NCBI GenBank assembly: GCA_040904825.1
Contig: JBBDSU010000045.1
Coordinates: forward strand, 1-34,707
Reading direction: 5' to 3'
Origin: JBBDSU01 sp040904825
GTDB lineage: Bacteria > Actinomycetota > Nitriliruptoria > Nitriliruptorales > Nitriliruptoraceae
DNA: 34,707 bases
The notes beneath the pieces were generated by a model that saw only the letters and a list, made by a program, of their open reading frames with translations, did not search any database and was not told where the DNA came from. This document shows positions 16,903-23,986 of the stretch, piece by piece. The position numbers were made by a program, and so were the translations under genes. The number at the start of each line of letters is the position of its first letter. The stretch's first letter is position 1.

Positions 16903-18234
16903 ATGAGCCCCGAAGTAGTGCTCATCTCTGGAGCAGTTGTAGCCGGAGTGGTCGGTGCGTACCTGTCGGCACTGGAAACCGTCCTAGCGCGAATCAACCT
17001 GGTTAGGGCCCTGCGTCTCGAGGATGAGGAGCGGCGTGGCGCGCCCGCGTTGTTGTGGCTCGCCGAACATCGCGTGACGGCGATGGATGTCGTCCTCGTC
17101 GTGACGATCGCGGCGCGTGTGGCCTATGTCACCGCCGCAGTGATGGCGGGGTACTTGCTGGCAGGCCGTATCGGGGTGCTCGCTGGGTCAATCGTGGCAT
17201 TGCTCGCAGCTTGGATCGTGGTCGAGATCGCCCCACGGACCGCGGTGCTGCGCCACCTTGAAAGCGCAGGCTTGGCCCTTGCGGGATCTGGACGTGGCCT
17301 CGTCAAGATGCTGGGGCCGGTTGCTCGCCTGGTCGTTGGCGTCGGCCGGTCCTTGGTGCCGAGGCACGCGGCGATCAGTGGCCCAAATGCGTCGGATGAT
17401 GAGCTGCGTGGCATCGACGACGATGCCGGCGAACGAGACGACGAGATCGAGCCTGAAGAGCGGGCGATGATTCGCTCCATCTTCGAATTGGCCGACACGC
17501 GTGTTCGCGAGATCATGACACCACGGCCTGACATGGTGATGGTCGCCGCCGACGCCACCTTGAGTGAGGTCGTCGCCGTTGTGACCGAGCGGGGCGTGTC
17601 GCGCGTACCCGTTCACGAACCTGAGGACCCCGATCGCATCGTTGGTGTGGTCTACGCCAAAGACCTGCTCGCTCGCGTGGCCGCTGATGGCCGCCGTTGG
17701 CAGGACCTCCAGCGTGAGCCAACTTTTGTTCCGGAAACCAAGCGTGGAGATGATCTGCTGCGCGAATTGCAGGCTGCGGCTGTGCACCTGGCCATCGTGG
17801 TCGACGAGTACGGCGATGTCGTGGGTCTGGTCACCATCGAAGACATCTTGGAGGAGATCGTCGGGGAAATCGTCGATGAACATGATCAGGAGGAACCTTT
17901 GGTCGAAGTGCTCGACGAAGGGTTGCGCGTCGACGGCCGGCTCGGCGTGGACGATCTCAACGAACTTCTGTCGTCCGACCTGCCTGAAGAAGGATGGGAC
18001 ACCGTCGGTGGATTGGTCTTCGGCACGCTCGGCCGTGTGCCCGACGAAGGCGAGTCTGTGGAGATCGACGGCGTGATCCTGACGATCGAGAATGTGCAGG
18101 GCCGCCGAGTCGGCAAGGTGCTCGTCGTGCGTTCGGGACAAGTTGACGGCGCTGATGGTGCTGCCGACGATCACGACGAGTCGATTGCCTCGAGCGCGGC
18201 TGCCATGGACGCCGGAGGTGCCAAGCGTGAATGA
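16903..18234 (+). CDS. CNNM/DUF21-CBS-CorC_HlyC membrane protein
   Basis: 443 residues. The N-terminal membrane domain (about 1-130) has three or four hydrophobic segments (near 3-24, 60-88, 92-115), as in DUF21/CNNM ion exporters. A linker with a charged acidic helix (EPEERAMIRSIFELADTRVREIMTPRPDM) precedes two CBS domains (about 200-320) containing VSRVPVH and HLAIVVDEYGDVVGLVTIEDILEEIVGEI. The C-terminal CorC_HlyC domain has the DGxxxxDDLNELL and DTVGGLVFGTLGRVP signatures. It is likely involved in divalent cation (Mg/Co) homeostasis; family members are often annotated TlyC or hemolysin C, but a lytic role is not supported here. GGGGGA precedes the ATG. The 3' end overlaps cdd by eight bases. 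Confidence 0.9.
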   Translation: MSPEVVLISGAVVAGVVGAYLSALETVLARINLVRALRLEDEERRGAPALLWLAEHRVTAMDVVLVVTIAARVAYVTAAVMAGYLLAGRIGVLAGSIVALLAAWIVVEIAPRTAVLRHLESAGLALAGSGRGLVKMLGPVARLVVGVGRSLVPRHAAISGPNASDDELRGIDDDAGERDDEIEPEERAMIRSIFELADTRVREIMTPRPDMVMVAADATLSEVVAVVTERGVSRVPVHEPEDPDRIVGVVYAKDLLARVAADGRRWQDLQREPTFVPETKRGDDLLRELQAAAVHLAIVVDEYGDVVGLVTIEDILEEIVGEIVDEHDQEEPLVEVLDEGLRVDGRLGVDDLNELLSSDLPEEGWDTVGGLVFGTLGRVPDEGESVEIDGVILTIENVQGRRVGKVLVVRSGQVDGADGAADDHDESIASSAAAMDAGGAKRE

Positions 18235-18664
18235 ATCTGGGGAACCCGTTGAGGCGTTCAACGAGGCAGATCTGCTTCGGCGAGCTCGTGACGTTCGCCA
18301 TCGCGCCTACGTGCCATATTCCCACTTCAGGGTGGGCGCAGTCGTTGCGACTGAGGATGGCCGGATCTTCGACGGCGTCAACGTGGAGAACGCTTCGTAC
18401 CGCATGACCTGCTGTGCCGAGCAGTCCGCGATCGCCGCGATGGTCACCGCTGGGTCCCGAGGGCCGATCATCGCGGTTGCAGTTGTCGGCGATGGCGAGG
18501 ATCCATGTACCCCCTGTGGTGCCTGCCGTCAGACCATCTTTGAGTTCGGCCCGCAAGCGATCGTGTATGCATCGGGCGACGGTGGACGCCCGTTGGTGGC
18601 GAACATCAACGAGCTGCTTCCTCACGGCTTCGGGCCACGCAGGCTTGCTCAAGGCCAAGCATGA
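18227..18664 (+). CDS. cdd: Cytidine deaminase
   Basis: 145-residue homotetramer-type cytidine deaminase that converts cytidine and deoxycytidine to uridines in pyrimidine salvage. Zinc and catalytic residues are seen in CAE (C63-A-E65) and PCGAC (C97 and C100), with the substrate region GVNVENASY at 50-58. The GTG start at 18227 has GGAGG at 18213-18217 and overlaps the preceding gene's end by eight bases, so it is co-translated with the CBS protein. It is followed by era after 25 bases. The order CBS protein-cdd-era is common in actinobacteria. Confidence 0.94.
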   Translation: MNESGEPVEAFNEADLLRRARDVRHRAYVPYSHFRVGAVVATEDGRIFDGVNVENASYRMTCCAEQSAIAAMVTAGSRGPIIAVAVVGDGEDPCTPCGACRQTIFEFGPQAIVYASGDGGRPLVANINELLPHGFGPRRLAQGQA

Positions 18665-18689
18665 TCTCCGACGTGGCTAAGCGCTCACC

Positions 18690-19691
18690 ATGAGTGGCCG
18701 CGATCGCCGCCGGACCGACCGGCATCGTGGTCAGGCGGGCGACGAAATCGACGTCGCTACGGTGCTTGCGGGTATCGACGACGTGGTCGACCCAGATCAC
18801 CGGTCAGGCTTGGTCGCACTATGTGGACGGCCCAACGTTGGCAAGTCGACGTTGGTGAACCACCTCGTCGGACAGAAGGTTGCGATCGTTACCTCCGTCC
18901 CAGGCACTACCCGCAACGCCATCCGAGCGGTCGTTACCCGTGACGATGCGCAAGTCGTCTTTCTCGACACCCCTGGTCTTGCCAAACCGCGAACGTTGCT
19001 CACCAAACGCCTCAACGCGTTGGTTCGAGATACCTGGAATGGGGTCGACGCGATCGTGATGCTGGTCGATGCCGCCGATGGCATCGGCACCGGGGACCGA
19101 TTTCTCGCTCAGGAATTGGCACGAACCTCCACGCCGATTGTCGCGGTCGCTAACAAGATTGATCTGGTGACTGACAAGGCGCGATTACTACCTGAACTCG
19201 TCGCGCTCGAAAAGCTGATGGGAGACGACCGGCGATTCGAAGCAGTCGTGCCGGTGTCTGCGGCAACGGGGGAGAACACCGATCGCCTGATGGATGTGCT
19301 TGTGGGATTGCTGCCGACAGGGCCGCGGTGGTTTTCCGCCGGCCAGGTGACGGACCAACCGGAACGCCAGCTCGCCGCCGAAATATTGCGTGAGCAGTTG
19401 ATTGTCCGCGCCCATGAAGAGTTGCCCCACTCCATCGCGGTCGTGGTCGACGAAGTAGTCGAAGATCCCGACGGACCGCTGGTACGCATCGATGCGGTCA
19501 TTCACGTCGAACGCGATTCGCAGAAGGGCATCGTGATCGGCAAGGGCGGCAACAACCTCAAGGAGGCTGCTACGGCCGCTCGTCGTGAGATGGAGATCCT
19601 GTTTGGCGCGAAGGTCTTTCTGACGACGCATGTCACCGTCAGTAGACAGTGGCAGCGGGATCCGAAATTGATGGGCCGGTTGGGCTATTGA
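18690..19691 (+). CDS. era: GTPase Era (ribosome assembly)
   Basis: 333 residues. G1 is GRPNVGKS (46-53), preceded by an N-terminal extension of about 38 residues compared with E. coli Era. G2 is in PGTTRNAI, G3 is DTPGLA, and G4 is NKID. The C-terminal KH RNA-binding domain shows GIVIGKGGNNLKE and ends with WQRDPKLMGRLGY. Era binds the 3' end of 16S rRNA during small-subunit assembly, in line with rsmE and ybeY upstream. The ATG at 18690 has only a weak ribosome site. In many actinobacteria recO follows era; here a small HTH gene does instead. Confidence 0.95.
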   Translation: MSGRDRRRTDRHRGQAGDEIDVATVLAGIDDVVDPDHRSGLVALCGRPNVGKSTLVNHLVGQKVAIVTSVPGTTRNAIRAVVTRDDAQVVFLDTPGLAKPRTLLTKRLNALVRDTWNGVDAIVMLVDAADGIGTGDRFLAQELARTSTPIVAVANKIDLVTDKARLLPELVALEKLMGDDRRFEAVVPVSAATGENTDRLMDVLVGLLPTGPRWFSAGQVTDQPERQLAAEILREQLIVRAHEELPHSIAVVVDEVVEDPDGPLVRIDAVIHVERDSQKGIVIGKGGNNLKEAATAARREMEILFGAKVFLTTHVTVSRQWQRDPKLMGRLGY

Positions 19692-19757
19692 CCTGTCCAA
19701 GGCGCCTCAACGAAATGTCTATAGCGAACTGCCGCGACCATCGGTCACGATGGGCCG

Positions 19758-20162
19758 ATGAGATTCTCTCCTGAACAGATCAGTGCGTTCGCAGCGCGAC
19801 TTGCGGATGCGCGGCAGGCGGCTGGGTTGACACGCCGCGACGTTGTCGAAGCTGTCCATGGCATCAGCGATCCTCAGCAGTTGTACAACTACGAGAAAGC
19901 TCGGCGCGCACCTGACCGCATCGAGGTCGTCACAGGACTGGAAGACGCTCTGCACCTCCCAATTGGCACGCTGTGTCGCATGCTCGGGTTCGAGCCGTTC
20001 CAGACATCATCACGGAAGTCGGGCAGTGGTCGTGGGGACCATGGCGCATCCGTCGAAGACGCGATCGCTAGCGACCAACGGCTGTCGCGGACGGCCAAAG
20101 ACCAACTGCTCAGCGTGTACCGGCGTCTGGCTCAGTCAGGCTCTCCAACGCACCGGCCATGA
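19758..20162 (+). CDS. Small XRE-type helix-turn-helix protein
   Basis: 134 residues. Residues 1-75 form an XRE/Cro-type DNA-binding domain: FAARLADARQAAGLTRRDVVE, then a recognition-helix region DPQQLYNYEKARRAPDRI and LEDALHLPIGTL. Residues 80-134 are a polar, basic linker and a short helix (LSRTAKDQLLSVYRRLA). No ligand domain is present. The ATG at 19758 lies 66 bases after era and has no strong ribosome site. Its 3' end overlaps the convergent small ORF by 53 bases. Regulatory target unknown; it may act on its own neighbourhood. Confidence 0.72.
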   Translation: MRFSPEQISAFAARLADARQAAGLTRRDVVEAVHGISDPQQLYNYEKARRAPDRIEVVTGLEDALHLPIGTLCRMLGFEPFQTSSRKSGSGRGDHGASVEDAIASDQRLSRTAKDQLLSVYRRLAQSGSPTHRP

Positions 20163-20331
20163 TGGTCAAGGCCGTCACGAGTTGATCCTGGACGACGAGC
20201 GCCTGGTCAAGGTGACGTCCGATGATCGCCACGTCGTGTTCCAGTTGCGTGACGCGCACAGTGAGCGGGCGCTCATCATCGTTGACGGTCGAATGGTGCC
20301 CCAGTGGATCCGCTGCGATCACTGTCTTCAT
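20110..20331 (-). CDS. Small coiled-coil hypothetical protein, convergent with the HTH gene
   Basis: 73 residues, no recognised family. Residues ~23-65 (LTVRVTQLEHDVAIIGRHLD, then QDQLVTALTIMAGALESL) show a heptad-like hydrophobic pattern and could form a helical dimer. Support for it being real: the ATG at 20329-20331 is preceded by AGGAG at a good distance, and third codon positions are mostly G or C, like its neighbours. Its 3' 53 bases overlap the end of the HTH gene on the other strand. A further leftward frame (to 20597) overlaps its start but looks non-coding. Confidence 0.5.
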   Translation of the reverse strand: MKTVIAADPLGHHSTVNDDERPLTVRVTQLEHDVAIIGRHLDQALVVQDQLVTALTIMAGALESLTEPDAGTR

Positions 20332-20667
20332 GCCTGATCTCCTGATTGCTGACGGGTGAGATCGTCATTGGTGACGATCCTTGGCATCAAACTCTCATGG
20401 GCGTGTGACACACGGTCGCCTGCGCACGCTATGCGCCGGGCGGGGCGCGCCTGTTCACTGCAGTGAGTTGGGGCGAGGCAGCAGTTGCACCGCACCCACC
20501 GGCCATCACGTACACGTGGGAAACTCTTGACAAGACACTCATTGCCACGCACGATTCGCGCAACCGTTGCGATAAACGCAACGCATGTGCAGTGCACGCG
20601 CTGTGACGGCCGGCCCGTCTAGTGTGGGACGATGAGGGCCGATCGCACGGTCAAGGAGGCTTCCGCT
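20332..20667. other. 336-base stretch without a confident gene
   Basis: It holds a promoter and operator region for the SerA-like gene in its right half (from about 20527). The left half has a leftward open frame of 89 codons (20328-20597) with Cys-rich sequence but mixed third-position composition and no ribosome site that I trust. I see no RNA gene or terminator here. Confidence 0.5.
20527..20582 (+). promoter_or_regulatory. Candidate promoter and three-half-site operator before the SerA-like gene
   Basis: TTGACA at 20527-20532 is a perfect -35 box; a weak -10 (ACGATT) could lie at 20551-20556. Immediately downstream are three copies of one half-site: CGCAAC (20559-20564), its inverse GTTGCG (20566-20571) and CGCAAC (20577-20582). 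The last two form the 17-bp dyad GTTGCGATAAACGCAAC. A related dyad occurs before the MTHFR-like gene. A repressor bound here would block transcription start. Confidence 0.5.
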
Positions 20668-21642
20668 ATGCGCATTTTGTTTGCGGATATGTTCCCGGAA
20701 CCGCAGCGAACGGCGCTGGCCAGCGCTCACGACGTTCACTTCGCGCCAGATCTTGTCGGCCCGGCACTGGCCGAGGCCGCGGGCGCCTGCGACGTGCTGG
20801 TTGTGCGCAGCACGAAGGTTGACGGTTCGGTGTTGGCGGCGGCGCCCGATTTACGGTTCGTCATCAGGGCAGGATCAGGTGTGGACACCATCGATCTTGA
20901 GGCGGCTGCTTCCCAGGGGGTAGCTGTTGCGAACGTCCCAGGGAAAAATGCCATCGCTGTGGCTGAACTTGCCTGGGCGCTGTTGCTGGCGATCGACCGC
21001 CGCGTGGTTGATCAGGCTGTCGACTTGAGGGATGGGCGATGGCGCAAGAGTGAGTATCAACGTGCTCGTGGCATTGCCGGGCGTCGTGTCGGTGTTGTCG
21101 GCCTCGGCGCGATCGGGCTGGAGTTCGCAGCCCGGGCTCGCGCGTTTGAATGCAATCTGTTCGCGGTGAACTCGTCGCGTTCTACCGATGCGCAGCGCCG
21201 CGCAGAACAATTGGAGTTCGCGTTCGTCGATGATCTGGCGGACCTCGCGGCAACGTGCGATGTCTTGTCTTTCCACATCCCTTTGACCTCGTCCACGCAA
21301 GGAATGATCGGTCAACCGCTGCTGTCTCATGTCCAGCCAGGATCGATCCTCATCAACACTGCTCGGGGAGAACTTGTCGACGAACAAGCCTTGTTGGCTG
21401 CGCTTGACGAGAAGGATTTGCATGTTGGACTTGATGTGCATCCTGCAGAGCCGTCATCAGGCGAGGGGACAATCAGCAATGAATTGATCGGGCATCCTCG
21501 CGTCATTGGCACCCACCACTGTGGTGCGTCGACGACGCAAGCCCAGCACGCCATCGCCGACGAGGTCGTTGCGATCATTGAGGCGTTCGCTGAGGGTTCT
21601 CTGCGCAATGTGGTGGCGTCCGCGGATCCTTCATCGTCGTGA
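20668..21642 (+). CDS. D-2-hydroxyacid dehydrogenase (SerA-like, 3-phosphoglycerate dehydrogenase family)
   Basis: 324-residue NAD-dependent dehydrogenase. The Rossmann dinucleotide motif is GLGAIG (145-150). Catalytic residues of the family are visible as Arg233 (NTARGE), Glu261 (VHPAEP) and His284 (GTHHCGA). The N-terminal half holds RAGSGVDTIDLEAAASQGVAVANVPG, typical of SerA. It lacks the ACT or ASB regulatory domains of long SerA, so it is the short form. Oxidation of 3-phosphoglycerate toward serine is suggested by the family and by the DUF1015 neighbour, but other 2-hydroxyacids (such as glycerate, glyoxylate/hydroxypyruvate) are possible. The ATG at 20668 follows AAGGAGG; a longer frame from 20632 is rejected. 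Likely regulated by the upstream operator. Confidence 0.85.
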   Translation: MRILFADMFPEPQRTALASAHDVHFAPDLVGPALAEAAGACDVLVVRSTKVDGSVLAAAPDLRFVIRAGSGVDTIDLEAAASQGVAVANVPGKNAIAVAELAWALLLAIDRRVVDQAVDLRDGRWRKSEYQRARGIAGRRVGVVGLGAIGLEFAARARAFECNLFAVNSSRSTDAQRRAEQLEFAFVDDLADLAATCDVLSFHIPLTSSTQGMIGQPLLSHVQPGSILINTARGELVDEQALLAALDEKDLHVGLDVHPAEPSSGEGTISNELIGHPRVIGTHHCGASTTQAQHAIADEVVAIIEAFAEGSLRNVVASADPSSS

Positions 21643-21751
21643 TGGTGGCGTTGAAAGAAAATGAGCGGCTACCTGCTCGGCCGCAACGATCGACGACGGT
21701 GTCGATACGCCCAAGTGAGCATCGCGCACGGATTCGCGCCAAGGAGGCCGA

Positions 21752-22978
21752 GTGTCATCGCAAGGCAACGGGGTGAGCCCGTTTCGACGCCACGCTATTC
21801 CTGACATCGATGTCGATGATGTGCGCCTTTGGTGCGCCGCCGGGCCGTCGGCACCGTCAGCGTCGCTGGCAGCGCTCATCGCAGATGTGCTTGATGCGGA
21901 AGATCGGGCCGGTGCCGAAGCTGGCGGTGTTGCTTTGCGTCGTCTGGACGAAGCGATAACCACCGGGTTGCTGCCGGTAGAGCATCATGGGGCTGTCGTT
22001 CACGAAATGGTCGATGCCGATAGGACCGTTCGGGGAGTGGTGGCGACAATCTCGACATCGTTGGCCGATGACCGTCGGCTGGTGCCCCACGAGCAGACGC
22101 GCCAGGAGCGCGAGTGTCAGTTGGTTCAATTCCAATCAGCATGTCGCTATGACGTGGCTCCCGTACTTGTCGCTCACGCGCCTTCTGCTGCGCTGCAGAC
22201 AGCAGTGGAGCAACTGGCTGCCGGGCCACCTGACCTGGTTGCAGTCATCGACGAGGTCACCCACCGGTGGTGGTTTCCATCGGATGCTGAGCGAACGCCG
22301 CTGCGCTCTGCAGTGGCGACAGTGGGCAGGTTGACGGTCATGGATGGCCATCATCGACTGGCTGCTGCGCGCAGGCGTGCAGCAGGCTTGAGAACTCCTG
22401 TTCCGCTGTTCGCTGAGCTCGTCGATGAGGCAGCGCTCGGCATGGCGGCGTTCGATGTCATTGTTGACATCGAAGATCCCAGCGGCGTACGACGCAGCCT
22501 TGACGACGTTGGCAAGATGACAGAGCTTGCAGGTGTCACGAAGGTGTCACGGCCCATCGCTGAGGAGATACTTGTCAGGCTTTCGCGACGGTGGTACTCG
22601 CTGGTGTTGGAGCCTGCGCCCAACGATGGCCTCACGGCGCAGTCGGTCGCGCTGCCTCCTTCTGCGTTGCTGTACGAACGCGTGCTTGGCCCCGTCTTCG
22701 GAGTGCACGATGCGCGTTCCGATCGACGATTGATGTCAGTCCCCGGACGCGGCGACCTGGGTCATATCGCGGCGATAGCTGATGGCGCAACGTCGTCACG
22801 CTGCCACGATCCCGACGGCCACCAACCACAAGATGCGTCGCGTGTGGCTTTCGTCACGCGGTCGCCCCACGTGGCAGAAATTGCCGACGCAGCCCGCAAC
22901 GGCATCCTCATGCCGCCAAAATCCACGTTTGCGTTGCCAAAGCCTCCTCCGGGACTGATCGTCCATGAGCGACGGTGA
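21752..22978 (+). CDS. DUF1015 (COG4198) family protein
   Basis: 408 residues. Family hallmarks are present: VPHEQT (111-116), MDGHHRLAAA (DGHHR at 198-202), a ...LYERVLGPVFG segment and the C-terminal MPPKSTFALPKPPPGLIV (from residue 387). The GTG start has AAGGAGG upstream. DUF1015 genes frequently sit beside serA or serC in Gram-positive bacteria, as here beside the SerA-like gene, so a role in serine or phosphoserine metabolism is plausible. The function is not established; the DGHHR motif suggests nucleotide or phosphate chemistry, but that is my inference. About 110 bases separate it from the preceding gene. Confidence 0.85.
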   Translation: MSSQGNGVSPFRRHAIPDIDVDDVRLWCAAGPSAPSASLAALIADVLDAEDRAGAEAGGVALRRLDEAITTGLLPVEHHGAVVHEMVDADRTVRGVVATISTSLADDRRLVPHEQTRQERECQLVQFQSACRYDVAPVLVAHAPSAALQTAVEQLAAGPPDLVAVIDEVTHRWWFPSDAERTPLRSAVATVGRLTVMDGHHRLAAARRRAAGLRTPVPLFAELVDEAALGMAAFDVIVDIEDPSGVRRSLDDVGKMTELAGVTKVSRPIAEEILVRLSRRWYSLVLEPAPNDGLTAQSVALPPSALLYERVLGPVFGVHDARSDRRLMSVPGRGDLGHIAAIADGATSSRCHDPDGHQPQDASRVAFVTRSPHVAEIADAARNGILMPPKSTFALPKPPPGLIVHERR

Positions 22979-23001
22979 CGAGATCTCATCGAACGAAATG
23001 C

Positions 23002-23074
23002 TTGACCGCGGGCCCATTTTCAGGCAGTGTGTTGCGGGATGCGCTGAGCGTTCCGCATAGCGCAACGCTCAGCG
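23002..23074 (+). promoter_or_regulatory. Candidate promoter and operator before the MTHFR-like operon, within a perfect 11-bp inverted repeat
   Basis: TTGACC at 23002-23007 may be a -35 box. Half-sites GTTGCG (23031-23036), GTTCCG (23050-23055) and CGCAAC (23061-23066) follow; the last two form the 17-bp dyad GTTCCGCATAGCGCAAC, similar to the one before the SerA-like gene. It is embedded in a perfect inverted repeat: CGCTGAGCGTT (23042-23052), 11-base loop, AACGCTCAGCG (23064-23074). No T-run follows, so an operator is more likely than a terminator. Confidence 0.5.
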
Positions 23075-23110
23075 TGGTGGGTCCAGCCGGGCAAAGGAAG
23101 GTTGCCGGAG

Positions 23111-23959
23111 ATGCTCATGACGTCTACACCATTGACGGCGCTGATCGGTTCGCTCGAACGCGCGCGATTCGAAATCGTTCCCATGAAGGGCGTGGAAGAA
23201 CAGATTCCTCACCTTCCACCTGGTGCTGTTGTCACCGTCACCGCATCGCCGACGAAGGGACTGGACGCCACGCTCGAACTCACACGCCTCGTCGTGACGC
23301 GTGGTCTACGGGCTGTCCCGCACCTGTCGGCACGACTGTTCACTGGGCGCGATCATGTTGCGCGCGTGCTTGACGAGCTGAACCAACTCGGTGTTGTCGA
23401 GGCCTTTGTGCCTGCCGGTGACATTGAGGTTGCTCGCGGTCCTTACGAAGGTGCCGCGGAACTGCTGGAGGAGATGACTGGGCTCGGACACGGACTCCAG
23501 CACATTGGCATCACCGGATATCCCGAGGCGCATGCCTTTATTCCTGACCGCACGACGATCGAGGCGATGGATCGGAAAGCCCCCCACGCGAGTCATATCG
23601 TGTCACAGATCTGCTACGACCCCACGACGATTCGCGCATGGATCGATGCGATCAGGGCTCGTGGGGTCACGCTGCCGGTCTTTCTCGGTGTGCCAGGAGT
23701 CATCGATCGAGCAAGGCTGTTGAAGGTGTCCATGCGAGTGGGACTCGGCGACTCGGTGCGATTCTTGCGCAAGCAGCACGAAGTCGCCGGCCGGATGCTC
23801 GCGGGCTATCAACCGGACGATTTGATCGAGGCCTTGACCGACTTGATCGACGATCCTCATGGCGGAGTGCGCGGGTGGCACCTGTTCACCTTCAACGAAG
23901 TCGAGCGGACCGAACGATGGCGGCAAACCCTGCTGACGAGATTGCGGCAGGCTTCCTGA
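23111..23959 (+). CDS. Methylenetetrahydrofolate reductase-like protein (divergent)
   Basis: 282 residues from the ATG at 23111 (AAGGAAGG nine bases upstream; ATG 23117 and TTG 23102 are alternatives). The sequence fits the MTHFR TIM-barrel family: an early strand with Glu21 (FEIVPMKGVEE) where the catalytic Glu of MetF is expected, VTASPTKGLDATLEL, VPHLSARLF, FVPAGD, and IGITGYPEAHAFIPD (matching the family GYPExH). It ends with the GWHLFTFNEVERTERW helix region. It lacks the usual EFFPP motif near the N-terminus, so it is a distant branch. It would interconvert 5,10-methylene- and 5-methyl-tetrahydrofolate, probably with FAD. It is 27 bases from fhs, in the same operon as the folC-like gene. 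Confidence 0.8.
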   Translation: MLMTSTPLTALIGSLERARFEIVPMKGVEEQIPHLPPGAVVTVTASPTKGLDATLELTRLVVTRGLRAVPHLSARLFTGRDHVARVLDELNQLGVVEAFVPAGDIEVARGPYEGAAELLEEMTGLGHGLQHIGITGYPEAHAFIPDRTTIEAMDRKAPHASHIVSQICYDPTTIRAWIDAIRARGVTLPVFLGVPGVIDRARLLKVSMRVGLGDSVRFLRKQHEVAGRMLAGYQPDDLIEALTDLIDDPHGGVRGWHLFTFNEVERTERWRQTLLTRLRQAS

Positions 23960-23986
23960 CGATCACCTGGATTGAGGAGAGACTTC

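Noticed and set aside
16903..18234. Hemolysin (TlyC) reading of the CBS-domain protein
   Set aside because: Domain layout is that of DUF21/CNNM-CorC cation transport proteins; nothing supports a lytic function.
20328..20597. Leftward 89-codon Cys-rich frame
   Set aside because: Third-position composition is mixed, no convincing ribosome site, no recognised motif, and its start lies beside the candidate operator for the SerA-like gene.
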